Source of the DNA: Actinomycetota bacterium
GTDB taxonomy: Bacteria > Actinomycetota > Geothermincolia > Geothermincolales > RBG-13-55-18
NCBI GenBank assembly: GCA_003598015.1
Contig: QZKE01000066.1
Span: 1-64,000, forward strand
DNA length: 64,000 bases
Reading direction: 5' to 3'
Part shown: positions 55,430-63,923 of the stretch, piece by piece
Layout of the letters: each line of letters begins with the position of its first letter
How positions within the stretch are numbered: the stretch's first letter is position 1
Notes under the pieces: generated by a model
What the model saw: the letters and a program-made list of their open reading frames with translations, nothing else
Database searches by the model: none
Told to the model about the DNA's origin: nothing
Position numbers and translations under genes: made by a program

Positions 55430-56101
55430 CTATTTGATGACCTCGTAGAGGAGCCAGACAACGTCGCCCTCCAGCTTCTCCATGCGTTCGAGGCGGAGGG
55501 CTATCACGCCATGCGCTGAAGCGAGCTCGGGGGCGATGAACATGGAACGGAGCTCCTTCCCGCCCACCAGGCACGGGCTGAGCAGCAGGCTGACCTTGTC
55601 CACCAGGCCTTCTCGCAGCAGCACGCCGTTCAAAGTCCCGCCGCAGTCCGCGCGCACCACCGTTATGCCGTAGCGCGAGTTGAGCTCCTCCAGCGCCGCG
55701 CGCATGTCTACGTGGTCGTCGCCGGCGACGATGTAATCGATGCCCAGCCTGTCCAGGTACTCCATGTATTCCCGGGGGGTTGCAGTCGAGACCAGGGCCA
55801 CCGCATCCCGCCAGTACTGCTCCTCGCGCAGCAGGTGCCAGGCCTTTACCCGTCCCCGGCTGTCGGGCACCACCAGGAGGGGCAGCGATCCGTCCCTGTT
55901 GCGTTGCGGAGGTTCGTAACCCTCCAGGTCAAGTTCCAGGTCTTCCTCGGGGTAGCCCGCGACGATGGTGTTCGAGCCAGCCAGGGTGGCTTCTTCCCCG
56001 AATGAGGCGGCTATGCCGTAGAAGAGCGCCAGGTCCGGGGTGATCCAGTCGAAGCGCCCATCCACGCTCACCGCGTTATGCAGTATCACATGTGGCAGCA
56101 T
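55430..56101 (-). CDS. RibD C-terminal/dihydrofolate reductase-like reductase
   Basis: 223 residues. HVILHNAVSVDGRFDW at the N terminus, AGSNTIVAGYP, LPLLVVPDSRGRV and RADCGGTLNGVLLREGLVDKVSLLLSPCLVGG are the RibD-C family blocks for NADPH and pteridine-type substrates. As it lacks a deaminase domain it is either the reductase of an archaeal-type riboflavin route or a reductase of unknown substrate. ATG 56101 directly follows AAGGAGGTAAT. No riboflavin genes are adjacent. Confidence 0.85.
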   Translation of the reverse strand: MLPHVILHNAVSVDGRFDWITPDLALFYGIAASFGEEATLAGSNTIVAGYPEEDLELDLEGYEPPQRNRDGSLPLLVVPDSRGRVKAWHLLREEQYWRDAVALVSTATPREYMEYLDRLGIDYIVAGDDHVDMRAALEELNSRYGITVVRADCGGTLNGVLLREGLVDKVSLLLSPCLVGGKELRSMFIAPELASAHGVIALRLERMEKLEGDVVWLLYEVIK

Positions 56102-56303
56102 ATTACCTCCTTGTGTCTCTTCAGTCAGCCGCATGACATGCTATCACATGCCGGTGTCAGTAATGGCGATTCCACAAGAGACGCATAGAAGGCCGTCCGG
56201 CGCATGCTACGAGGAGGATCCGGTCGTGAGATCCAGGGGCTGGACCCCTGAAGACAACGCGACGGACCGCGGGCGGAACGGGACGCAGATCCTCGCCCGG
56301 CCG

Positions 56304-57716
56304 TCAGGCGATTACAGCCTCCCTGCCCTCGCTGTATATTCCGGCCTTGGGTGCGGGCTCGTAGGATGAAGGCGGGTCGGAGTAGCCCGACTCGCAGTTG
56401 CGGTTATAGCGGTTGAACATCTTCATCCACTTGCCGGCGACCATGGGGTCGCGGCTCAGGACGGTCTTCATCTCGCGCAGCACCTGTCCGGTTATGTGGC
56501 GATACCTCCAGACCCCTCGGCCGAAGAGCTCGTGGGCCCTCCTTCTCATCTCCCGTTCGTCGTTACCGGGCAGCGCCCAGCGCATATCCCATCTCCGGGT
56601 ATCGGAGAGACTGGCGGAGATGACGGAATGCGCTTTCACGCGCTCGTCGTATCTGCGCAGGAAAGAGGCCGAAGCATCCCCGGCCTTGACGGCCTCCACG
56701 GCCACGTCGCCGGCGATGGCCCCCGAAAACCAGGCGTTGGGCACACCGTCACCGAAGGCCGAGCTCTCCATGGCGGCCGCGTCACCGATGATGAGCATGC
56801 CCTCTCCGTAGATGGGCATCTCGCGTATCCTGCGGTCGAGCCCGGCATAGATGGGGCAGACGTCGAACATCTTCGCCCTCAGCTTCAGCTTGGGGGCGAT
56901 ATCGTTCTTCCAGCGAGACACGGTGTTCGTGAAATTCTCGAAGTATTCCTCGAGCAGCCTGGCCACATGAGGGATCTTTCCCTCGGTCACCAGGAATTGA
57001 CCCAGGCCGGGGTGGATGCTCTCGCGGTAGGTGAAGATATAGAAGGTGGACCCGTATCCCAGGGGAGCGGTTATCTTCTCGTCGGGCATGGCGCAGTAGA
57101 ACTCCACGCTGTTTCCGAAGGTGCTGTCGACGTCCTCCTTGGCCATCTCGAAATCCCAGAGCATATAGAGCTCGAGGGCGTCGGGCGGCAGCTTGCGTCG
57201 CAAACCCGCCTTGAGGGCCAGGCCGTCCTGGGTGCCCGCGGCGTCGATCACCACTTTGGCCCTGATCTCATCGCCCTTGTCGGTGACGACCCCCTTCACC
57301 CTGTCCTGCTCCATGATGAGATCCATCACCGCCGTGGAGGTGCGCAGCTCGGCCCCGGCTTCCACGGCCCGGTCCGCCAGCCATACGCACATGGGCTCGC
57401 AGTAGGCGCTATAGGTGAGGGCCAGGGGAGGGGGAAGCCACAGCGACTTGTCTGAGGCGTAGATCTCCCCATTTTTCACGAAGTGGTTGACCACCTTGCG
57501 TATGGGTTTCTGCAGGGGAGGGTTGCCGTCGCGTATAAAGGGAGGCGCGAAGAGGAAACCGTAGAAGGGGATGACCAGACCGGATACGACTTTATCCCCC
57601 GGCGTGATAGACCGTTCCAGTACGAGCGTCTTCAGCCCTGCTGAAGCGCACTTATGTGCAGCGACGGGACCGCCGAAACCCGCCCCCACGACCACGACAT
57701 CATAGTCTTCGCCCAT
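56304..57716 (-). CDS. fixC: FixC-like flavoprotein (ETF:quinone oxidoreductase/geranylgeranyl reductase family)
   Basis: 470-residue FAD protein: VVVVGAGFGGPVAAHKCASAG dinucleotide fold, VVIDAAGTQ, and LIIGDAAAMESSAFGDGVPNA for FAD. Members accept electrons from electron-transfer flavoprotein or ferredoxin and pass them to quinone, or reduce isoprenoid double bonds. The start ATG 57716 comes 5 nt after the stop of the ferredoxin gene, behind GGTGGGGGTGAT; the open frame to 57821 overlaps that gene. No fixAB/etfAB in the window. Confidence 0.82.
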   Translation of the reverse strand: MGEDYDVVVVGAGFGGPVAAHKCASAGLKTLVLERSITPGDKVVSGLVIPFYGFLFAPPFIRDGNPPLQKPIRKVVNHFVKNGEIYASDKSLWLPPPLALTYSAYCEPMCVWLADRAVEAGAELRTSTAVMDLIMEQDRVKGVVTDKGDEIRAKVVIDAAGTQDGLALKAGLRRKLPPDALELYMLWDFEMAKEDVDSTFGNSVEFYCAMPDEKITAPLGYGSTFYIFTYRESIHPGLGQFLVTEGKIPHVARLLEEYFENFTNTVSRWKNDIAPKLKLRAKMFDVCPIYAGLDRRIREMPIYGEGMLIIGDAAAMESSAFGDGVPNAWFSGAIAGDVAVEAVKAGDASASFLRRYDERVKAHSVISASLSDTRRWDMRWALPGNDEREMRRRAHELFGRGVWRYRHITGQVLREMKTVLSRDPMVAGKWMKMFNRYNRNCESGYSDPPSSYEPAPKAGIYSEGREAVIA

Positions 57717-57721
57717 GGCTA

Positions 57722-57991
57722 TCACCCCCACCGGGTCCTGAATCCCGTGCCTCCCGGCGGCCAGGAGAAGAGGATAGCTTCGGGCGCGCAGACGTACCAG
57801 CAGGCGCCACATTCCATGCACATATCGAGGTTATCGACCACGGCTTTCTTGCTCGAGATCTTGAAGCATTTCGCCAGGCAGACCCTTACGCAGTTGCCGC
57901 AGCCATCGCATCTCTCCGGGGCGACCGAGATATGCCGGCCCGAACCCTCTACCCACTCCACGCCTGGAAAATCCTGGTAAGTCTTGGTCAT
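57722..57991 (-). CDS. fixX: FixX-like 2x[4Fe-4S] ferredoxin
   Basis: 89 residues with two four-cysteine motifs, CDGCGNCVRVC and CMECGACWYVC, and the length and spacing of FixX. Electron partner of the adjacent FixC-like flavoprotein. Strong ribosome site AGGAGGAGGGG. Divergent from gltX, with 214 bp between the two start codons. Confidence 0.88.
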   Translation of the reverse strand: MTKTYQDFPGVEWVEGSGRHISVAPERCDGCGNCVRVCLAKCFKISSKKAVVDNLDMCMECGACWYVCAPEAILFSWPPGGTGFRTRWG

Positions 57992-58205
57992 AAAAAACCC
58001 CTCCTCCTGCCGGGTAATTACTGGTATTTGCGCTACTGCCGATATCTCATCATACTTCCGATGTTTTGCTTAATTCAAGTCAGTAAATGCCCCCTGCATC
58101 CCTACCGCAACCCCAGCTTATTATCGCTTCACCCGTACTTAACGGAGAAGAACCTGATATCATTATTCTCGTTTCACGAGGATGTTCGTTGAAGGAAGGA
58201 GATAG

Positions 58206-59654
58206 GTGTTGCGCCTGCGTTTCGCGCCCAGCCCGACTGGATACCTGCACGTGGGGGGAGCGCGCACAGCGCTATTCAACTGGCTTCTGGCACGACGCTC
58301 CGGGGGCGTATTCATCCTGCGCATCGAGGACACCGACATCTCGCGCTCCACCGAGGAGGCCATCGAGGCCATTATCGAGGATATGCGCTGGCTGGGACTG
58401 GACTGGGACGAGGGCCCGGAGGTGGGAGGGGACCACTGGCCTTACCGACAGACAGGCCGGGCTGCCCTCTACCTGGAGGCGGCTCACGGCCTGCTGGAGG
58501 AGGGCAGGGCCTACCGCTGTTTCTGTCTCCCCGAGGAGTTGGCGGAGCGGCGGGAACGCGCCGCGGCCGAGGGGCGCAGTCCCATGTACGACCGGCGCTG
58601 CCGCGATATCCCGGCGGAGGAAGCCGCGGGCATGGAGAAGGAGGGAAGACCCTTCGCCCTGCGCTTCCTGGTGCCGGAGGGGGAGACGGTGGTGGAGGAC
58701 CTCATCCGAGGCGATGTCGCCTTCTCCAACGCGGAGATAGAGGACTTCGTGCTCCTGCGCAACGACGGATCTCCCACCTACAACCTGGCCGTGGTGGTGG
58801 ACGACCTGGAGATGCGGGTGAGCCACGTGGTGCGCGGGGATGATCATCTCCCCAACACCCCCAAACAGGTCCTGCTCTACCGCGCCCTGGGGGCAGGAGA
58901 ACCCGCCTTCGCCCACCTGCCCATGATCGTGGGGCAGGACGGCAAGCCGCTCTCCAAGCGCCACGGGGACGTGTCCGTGGGCCGTTTCCGGGAGATGGGC
59001 TTCCTGCCCGAGGCCATGGTGAACTTCCTGGCCCTGCTGGGATGGTCGCTGGATGACTCCACGACCCTCATCGACCGCGAGACCCTCGTCGCCAACTTCG
59101 CTCTCGAACGGGTGAGCTCCAAGCCCGCCGTCTGGGACGACGATAAGCTGACGTGGATGAACGCGCAGTACATTATGGCCCTGGGCGACGAGGAGCTGGC
59201 GCGGGTGTTGATGCCCGTAATGGTAGGAGCGGGCCTGATAGCCGCGGACGATGAGGAAGCCCGGGAGAGACTGCAGCGCGCCGCGCCACTCATACGCGAG
59301 CGCATCAAGGTGCTGTCGGATGCCGTTCCCCTGCTGGCCTTCCTCTTCGGGGAGGTGGAGGTAGTGGATGACTCCCGCGAGCTGCTGCGCGGTGACGAGA
59401 ACGTGAGTATCCTCAGGGAGACGGGTAAACGCCTGCTGGAGCTGGGGAGATTTGCGTCGTCTGATATAGAGACGTCGCTGCGGGATATGGCCGATGAGTT
59501 GAGCATAAAGGCGCGCAAGGCCTTTCAGCCCATCCGCGTGGCCATCGCCGGCAGCAAAGTGAGCCCGCCGCTCTTCGAGTCCATGGAGATACTGGGGAGG
59601 GAAAAGTGCATGCAGCGCATCGCTCGCGCCCTGGAGACGGCGCGGGAGGGCTAG
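58206..59654 (+). CDS. gltX: Glutamyl-tRNA synthetase
   Basis: Charges tRNA-Glu and, where GatCAB makes Gln-tRNA, also tRNA-Gln. 482 residues. HIGH-type motif PSPTGYLHVGGARTALFNW and KMSKS-type motif PLSKRHGDVSV are clear. The helical anticodon-binding domain is at the C terminus. GTG 58206 after GGAAGGAGATAG. The window has gatCAB, tRNA-Gln and tRNA-Glu but no glnS, so I expect this enzyme to be non-discriminating. Confidence 0.95.
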   Translation: MLRLRFAPSPTGYLHVGGARTALFNWLLARRSGGVFILRIEDTDISRSTEEAIEAIIEDMRWLGLDWDEGPEVGGDHWPYRQTGRAALYLEAAHGLLEEGRAYRCFCLPEELAERRERAAAEGRSPMYDRRCRDIPAEEAAGMEKEGRPFALRFLVPEGETVVEDLIRGDVAFSNAEIEDFVLLRNDGSPTYNLAVVVDDLEMRVSHVVRGDDHLPNTPKQVLLYRALGAGEPAFAHLPMIVGQDGKPLSKRHGDVSVGRFREMGFLPEAMVNFLALLGWSLDDSTTLIDRETLVANFALERVSSKPAVWDDDKLTWMNAQYIMALGDEELARVLMPVMVGAGLIAADDEEARERLQRAAPLIRERIKVLSDAVPLLAFLFGEVEVVDDSRELLRGDENVSILRETGKRLLELGRFASSDIETSLRDMADELSIKARKAFQPIRVAIAGSKVSPPLFESMEILGREKCMQRIARALETAREG

Positions 59655-59819
59655 CATACTTTTTCCTGCGCATGCCTTGCCGGCAGCTTTCCCGATCTGC
59701 GCGGTTGCGAGAAGTGAAGTGACGTGGCAGGCTCGTTTCAAGGAAGGTGCCGCTGCTTAATGGGTAGATAATGAAAGCCCGAACGCGATTGTCGGGGCTG
59801 AACGGTGGAAGGAGACGAA

Positions 59820-60581
59820 ATGCAACTACGCTGGTTGGGTACGGCTGGCTTCGAGCTGAGCAGCGGAGGCGCCACCGTACTTATCGACCCCTATTTCACC
59901 AGGAACCCCAAAGCCAGGCCCGAGCAGAGGTTGAAGCCCGCTGATTTTCCGCACGTGCAGGCGGTCTTCCTGACCCACGGACACTTCGACCACAGCTTCG
60001 ACGTGCCGGCAGTCGTGGAACTCTCCGGTGCGGCGGTATTCGCCTCGCCCGTGGTGTGCCAGTCCCTGGCGTCGAAGGGGGTGCCCTGGAACAGGCTGCG
60101 CCCGTGCTGGGGGGGAGAGAGCGTCGAAGTGGGCCCCTTCCGCTTCACTGCCGTTCCCGCGCGGCATGTCACCTTCGACGCCCACCTGGTGCTCTCCACG
60201 GCATGGAAGTGTCTGCCGCACCTTCCCGAGCTGGCGCGCCTGGGATCGACACACTACCCTTGCGGGCAGGTGCTTGGCTGGTACATAGAGGTGGAGAGTA
60301 AGAGGCTCTTTCACATGGGCAGCGCCTGCCTGCCCCGGGATCTCGACGAGAAAGTGGACGTGTTCATGGTCCCGGTGCAGGGGAGGACGGATATCTGCTC
60401 GGTGGCCGCCGACCTGGTGGCGAGGATAAAGCCGTCGGTGGTCATACCCCATCACCACGACGATTTTTACCCGCCTTTGAGCCGCTACGTGGACCTGGGT
60501 CCCTTCGAGCACGAGCTGCGCCTGCGGGGACTGCAGGTGCAGGTGCGTACCCCCGCCCTTAACAGATTGATGGAACTGTAG
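59820..60581 (+). CDS. Metallo-beta-lactamase-fold hydrolase
   Basis: 253 residues, UlaG/YtnP-like beta-lactamase fold. GTAGFELSSGGATVLIDPYF near the start, metal motif THGHFDHS (HxHxDH), second metal histidine in PARHVTF, and the late VVIPHHHDDF. Substrate unknown. ATG 59820 follows GGAAGGAGACG. Stands between gltX and the YhdH-like gene, probably as its own unit. Confidence 0.82.
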   Translation: MQLRWLGTAGFELSSGGATVLIDPYFTRNPKARPEQRLKPADFPHVQAVFLTHGHFDHSFDVPAVVELSGAAVFASPVVCQSLASKGVPWNRLRPCWGGESVEVGPFRFTAVPARHVTFDAHLVLSTAWKCLPHLPELARLGSTHYPCGQVLGWYIEVESKRLFHMGSACLPRDLDEKVDVFMVPVQGRTDICSVAADLVARIKPSVVIPHHHDDFYPPLSRYVDLGPFEHELRLRGLQVQVRTPALNRLMEL

Positions 60582-60688
60582 GCCGCGACCCAGGCTGCCC
60601 GCCCGCCCGTTTCGCGCACCTTTACGCGCTATGGCGGGTCATAGATAATGGACGGTGAAAATCACGCTATACGACCTGGAGGGATGAC

Positions 60689-61705
60689 ATGGAGAACAAG
60701 CCTTTTAAAGCACTGGTGGCGCGCGAAGGAGAGGGCAAGACCTTCATGCGCTCGCTCGAGACGAGGAATATCGAGGACCTCCCCGCAGGTGATGTGATAA
60801 TCAAGGTCCTCTACAGCTCGGTGAACTACAAGGACGCGCTTTCCGCCTCGGGAAACAGGGGTGTGACCAGGAATTTCCCCCATACACCCGGCATCGACGC
60901 CGCGGGGACGGTGGAGGAGGACGCGAGCGGCAGGTTCTCTTCCGGAGACGAGGTGCTGGTGACCGGCTACGACCTGGGGATGAACACCTCGGGCGGCCTC
61001 GCCGAGTACGTACGCGTGCCCGCCGACTGGGTGGTGAAATTGCCACAGGGCTTGACCCTCAAGGACTCCATGATCTACGGAACGGCGGGGTTCACGGCTG
61101 CCCTTTCGGTACTGAGATTGACCGAGGCAGGCGTGAAGCCGGGGGACGGAGATGTGCTGGTCACCGGGGCCAGCGGCGGCGTGGGCAGCATCGCCATGCG
61201 CATCCTGGCCAAACTCGGCTACACGGTGGTTGCGGCCGCCGGCCTTATGGACGAGGCGGAGTTCGCGCGCTACGAGGAGATACTGACGAGCCTCGGAGCA
61301 TCCAGGGTAATACCCGCCTCCGAGGTCGACGATACCTCGGGCAAGCTCATGTTCAAGGGGATATGGCCCGGCGTGATCGACACCGTTGGAGGCAACATAC
61401 TGGCCACGGTGGTGAAATCCGCAGCCTACGGCGGCGTGGTGACCACCTGCGGCAACGCCGCCGGCCACGAGCTGGACCTCAACGTCTACCCCTTCATCCT
61501 GCGCGGCGTCAGCCTCCTGGGCGTGGACTCGGTTGAGTGTCCCATGGACAGGCGTCTCAAGGTGTGGGAGAAACTGGCGGGCGAGTGGAAGCTGGATAGC
61601 CTGGAGGAGATGTCGGCCGAGATCTCCCTGGATGAGGTCGAGGAGAGGATCCAGCTCCTTCTGGACAAGGCGTCCAAGGGCCGCGCCGTGGTCAAGATAC
61701 AATAA
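60689..61705 (+). CDS. YhdH/AcuI-type NADPH-dependent acryloyl-CoA/quinone reductase
   Basis: 338-residue zinc-independent medium-chain dehydrogenase. VLYSSVNYKDALSASGN and HTPGIDAAGTV in the catalytic domain, and LVTGASGGVGSIAMRILAKLG in the cofactor domain, match YhdH/YhfP/AcuI, which reduce acryloyl-CoA. AcuI prevents toxicity from acrylate-type electrophiles. The stop is followed at once by a half-copy of the GGGGTCAGG palindrome (61707). Confidence 0.88.
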   Translation: MENKPFKALVAREGEGKTFMRSLETRNIEDLPAGDVIIKVLYSSVNYKDALSASGNRGVTRNFPHTPGIDAAGTVEEDASGRFSSGDEVLVTGYDLGMNTSGGLAEYVRVPADWVVKLPQGLTLKDSMIYGTAGFTAALSVLRLTEAGVKPGDGDVLVTGASGGVGSIAMRILAKLGYTVVAAAGLMDEAEFARYEEILTSLGASRVIPASEVDDTSGKLMFKGIWPGVIDTVGGNILATVVKSAAYGGVVTTCGNAAGHELDLNVYPFILRGVSLLGVDSVECPMDRRLKVWEKLAGEWKLDSLEEMSAEISLDEVEERIQLLLDKASKGRAVVKIQ

Positions 61706-61706
61706 T

Positions 61707-61745
61707 GGGGTCAGGTCTGCTATTCGCTACCCCCGGGGGTATTAA
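61707..61745. repeat. Truncated half of the GGGGTCAGG palindrome
   Basis: GGGGTCAGGTCTGCTATTCG then CTACCCCCGGGGGT. The left arm of the family and a central CCCGGG are present but the right arm is missing, so it is a decayed or half element. It sits just after the reductase stop codon. Confidence 0.6.
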
Positions 61746-61820
61746 CACATTCTCGTGAATTGGGTTTCCGCCTCATTGAGCCGGGAAAATCCTTATGCTA
61801 TCATAGCCAAGGACATTCCC

Positions 61821-61894
61821 TGGGGGATCGTCTAACGGTAGGACGCGAGACTCTGGATCTCGTTGTGAGGGTTCGAATCCTTCTCCCCCAGCCA
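61821..61894 (+). tRNA. tRNA-Gln (anticodon CTG)
   Basis: 74 nt including an encoded CCA. Acceptor TGGGGGA/TCCCCCA, anticodon stem CGAGA/TCTCG around loop CTCTGGA (anticodon CTG), T arm GAGGG-TTCGAAT-CCTTC. Followed by tRNA-Glu after 20 bp. Confidence 0.95.
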
Positions 61895-61914
61895 GAATTA
61901 AATATCGAATGCGT

Positions 61915-61992
61915 GGCGCATTAGTCTAGTTGGCCTAGGACGCCGCCCTCTCAAGGCGGAGATCGCGGGTTCGAATCCCGCATGCGCTACCA
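61915..61992 (+). tRNA. tRNA-Glu (anticodon CTC)
   Basis: 78 nt including an encoded CCA. Acceptor GGCGCAT/ATGCGCT with the G1-U72 pair common in tRNA-Glu, anticodon stem CCGCC/GGCGG around CTCTCAA (anticodon CTC), T arm GCGGG-TTCGAAT-CCCGC. Its last 12 bases plus three following bases recur at 63885-63899. Confidence 0.95.
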
Positions 61993-61996
61993 GGAT

Positions 61997-62021
61997 AAAA
62001 GGCCCCTCGCGGGGCCTTTTT
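61997..62021. terminator. Terminator after the tRNA pair
   Basis: AAAAGGCCCC, loop TCGC, GGGGCCTTTTT. T runs on both strands, so it can also end the minus-strand lipoprotein transcript. Confidence 0.9.
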
Positions 62022-62161
62022 ATTTCCAGCCAATATTTATAACCGAACGTGCGATTGGATTGATGGACAAATTATGGGGGAGGCTGAAAGGAAAATCCCT
62101 CGAATATCAACGGATATCATGAGCTTTCTATGATATCTATGAAGCGAAGATTTATCTCGCC

Positions 62162-62785
62162 TTACTTCGCTGTCGCACTAATCCTGACTATTCCACATCC
62201 GCCGCTATCTTCATTCTGGGACCATGTCCCGGGATCTGAGTCTATTACCTCGTATGTCCCGGCCGGCAGGTCTATATCTGGGTAGGCGTTCCAGTAGGCA
62301 TTGGGCACCCCGCCCTGACCCGTCGTGCCTGTGGTTTGCCATGGTCCGTATATCTCTCCGCTGGTCGTGTCTTTGAGGGCAATGGTACCCGGTGCTGCGC
62401 CCATGTTGAGGTAGTGATAGTCCACAATACTGTAAATATGGCGCTCTTCGGAAAGGGTGAAGACGGTCGGGGCGCTGACGCCGTTGTACACGGCTAACGG
62501 GTTACCGTTGTCGAAGACGAGCTCGGTGGCCGGCGCTTCTTCTTTCGTCTGTTCCTCCCCTTCATTACTCGTCTGGTGTTCTTGCTCCTCGGTTTCTTGG
62601 GGCTGCGAAACCTCTTCAGAATCATCTTCAAGGTAAGCCGTTTTCCCGCACGAGCACCCTTGCCCATGTTCTCCACATCCATTAGAGGCCAGGGCTATTA
62701 AACAGAACAACAAAGCAACAGGGGTTAACTTAAGAACGAGTGCGGCCTTGGGTCTATTCGCAAAGGGTTCTGGAACTCGCTTCAC
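62162..62785 (-). CDS. Putative lipoprotein with acidic linker and unknown C-terminal domain
   Basis: 207 residues. N-terminal hydrophobic segment LTPVALLFCLIALASNGCG ends in a lipobox-like sequence (A-S-N-G-C), followed by an acidic Glu/Gln-rich linker and a domain of about 110 residues (IYSIVDYHYLNMGAAPG, GPWQTTGTTGQGG, LPAGTYEVIDSDPGTWSQNE) that looks like an extracytoplasmic beta domain. I do not recognise the family. GTG 62785 lies 6 nt after AAGGAGG; the TTG at 62791 touches the ribosome site. The whole gene is AT-richer than its neighbours. Confidence 0.7.
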   Translation of the reverse strand: MKRVPEPFANRPKAALVLKLTPVALLFCLIALASNGCGEHGQGCSCGKTAYLEDDSEEVSQPQETEEQEHQTSNEGEEQTKEEAPATELVFDNGNPLAVYNGVSAPTVFTLSEERHIYSIVDYHYLNMGAAPGTIALKDTTSGEIYGPWQTTGTTGQGGVPNAYWNAYPDIDLPAGTYEVIDSDPGTWSQNEDSGGCGIVRISATAK

Positions 62786-63116
62786 GGCCAACCTCCTTAC
62801 GCATAAGAGCTATTCGATACCATGAAACACCCATCCAGACGTTATTATAATACTATCTGTAAAGAGGGTCGATGCGAGCGGCAGGAGTCTAACACTTGCC
62901 GCTATCGTTACTTGGTCTCATGAAGAGAACCGCTTAAGAAAGAACTCAGAAGTTATGCAGTTGGACACGGAGCATTCATGCCCTGCAAGCAAAGAGGCCC
63001 CTCACGGGGCCTCTTTAACGGCTTTTGGTGCTAGATAGCCTGAAGCGCCTGATATTAGAACTCGGTCAACCGACGACGCCGCCTTTTTGCCGGCTCGACG
63101 TATAAGCAGGAATAGT
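62786..63116. other. Gap between the two lipoprotein genes: 33-bp direct repeat and terminator
   Basis: 331 bp with no gene. It contains copy one of a perfect 33-bp repeat (62937-62969) and a terminator hairpin at 62991-63016. The stretch between them (CATTCATGCCCTGCAAGC) occupies the same place as the tRNA-Glu-end copy in the next cassette. Confidence 0.7.
62991..63016. terminator. Terminator downstream of the DUF4352 lipoprotein gene
   Basis: AAAGAGGCCCC, loop TCAC, GGGGCCTCTTT: perfect 11-bp stem, usable for the minus-strand gene ending at 63117. Confidence 0.85.
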
Positions 63117-63707
63117 TCAACGGATCTTGAACATCACCGCTTCCCCGCCGAAGGGCTGAAAGGTCAGAACAAGACCCTTCTCTCCCGTGGGTACTTCGTA
63201 AACAGCTGTAACGGAAGCTTCCTTGCCCGCATCGATCGGCTGCGCATTGTACAACCCCCCGTAGCCGTTGGTTACCACGAGACTGTACTGCTTGCCCTGG
63301 CCGTCCTCCAAGGTGAGATCGACGGGTTTGACCCCGGTCGAGATATCGGAACCCGTGTTCTTATAGAGGAAGGTGATCATTAGAAATTCGTTGCCGGCAG
63401 AAGGTGCCTGCGAGCTGTTTGTGCTCTCGCCAGCTTCGCCGGTAAGTAGAAGGGCGTTTGCCTCAGGAGAAGCGAGATCATTGGTCACCGTGACTTTGGA
63501 TACGGATACCTTGCCGTCTTCTACAGACGCGGTTTCCCCCACGTCCAGGACCTCTGCTTCCGTTTCTTTCTCGGTTTCCGTCACCTCGGTCTCCTCCGTC
63601 TGCTGCTCCGGCGTGGTGGTTTCGCTCTTCGAGCCACATCCGCTGATAGCCAGGAGAACCATCAGCAAGGATACGAGTAAGATGACCGCAAACAATCTCC
63701 TGTTCAT
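63117..63707 (-). CDS. DUF4352-type lipoprotein
   Basis: 196 residues. Signal peptide with lipobox LLAISGC (lipid-anchored Cys24), Thr/Glu-rich linker (about 28-58) and a DUF4352 immunoglobulin-like domain (VSVSKVTVTND, NEFLMITFLYKNTGSD, VDLTLEDGQGKQY, VYEVPTGEKGLVLTFQP). DUF4352 proteins are exported, of unknown ligand, and common in Gram-positive lineages. Ribosome site AAAGGAGG before ATG 63707. Lies in the second cassette-like unit after the tRNAs. Confidence 0.88.
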   Translation of the reverse strand: MNRRLFAVILLVSLLMVLLAISGCGSKSETTTPEQQTEETEVTETEKETEAEVLDVGETASVEDGKVSVSKVTVTNDLASPEANALLLTGEAGESTNSSQAPSAGNEFLMITFLYKNTGSDISTGVKPVDLTLEDGQGKQYSLVVTNGYGGLYNAQPIDAGKEASVTAVYEVPTGEKGLVLTFQPFGGEAVMFKIR

Positions 63708-63884
63708 GCCCGTCCTCCTTTCGAATAGACGACAGCAAAAGTGTACTCTTAGAATATGGCAATACTCATCGATGTATTCTCTTGGATCAGGGCTATTTCC
63801 TCCTTCCGATATCTTAACTGGCAGGGAACTTACAACAGCCGTTCGAGAAAGAACTCAGAAGTTATGCAGTTGGACACGAGCGCA

Positions 63885-63923
63885 CATGCGCTACCAGGAA
63901 TAAAGGCCCTGCGAGGGGCCTTT
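63885..63923. repeat. Copy of the tRNA-Glu 3' end plus terminator hairpin
   Basis: CATGCGCTACCAGGA (63885-63899) is identical to 61981-61995, the last 12 bases of tRNA-Glu plus GGA. It is followed by a hairpin AAAGGCCC/GGGCCTTT (63902-63923) that parallels the true terminator at 61997-62021. The tRNA body itself is absent. Nothing else is recognisable in 63708-64000. Confidence 0.85.

Larger units (their letters stand above)
62937..63878. repeat. Perfect 33-bp direct repeat, two copies 909 bp apart
   Basis: Copies at 62937-62969 and 63846-63878, beginning AGAAAGAACTCAGAAGTTAT and ending GCAGTTGGACACG. Each lies about 140-150 bp upstream of a lipoprotein start codon (minus strand) and just left of a GC-rich terminator hairpin. 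The coordinates of this entry span both copies. Confidence 0.95.
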
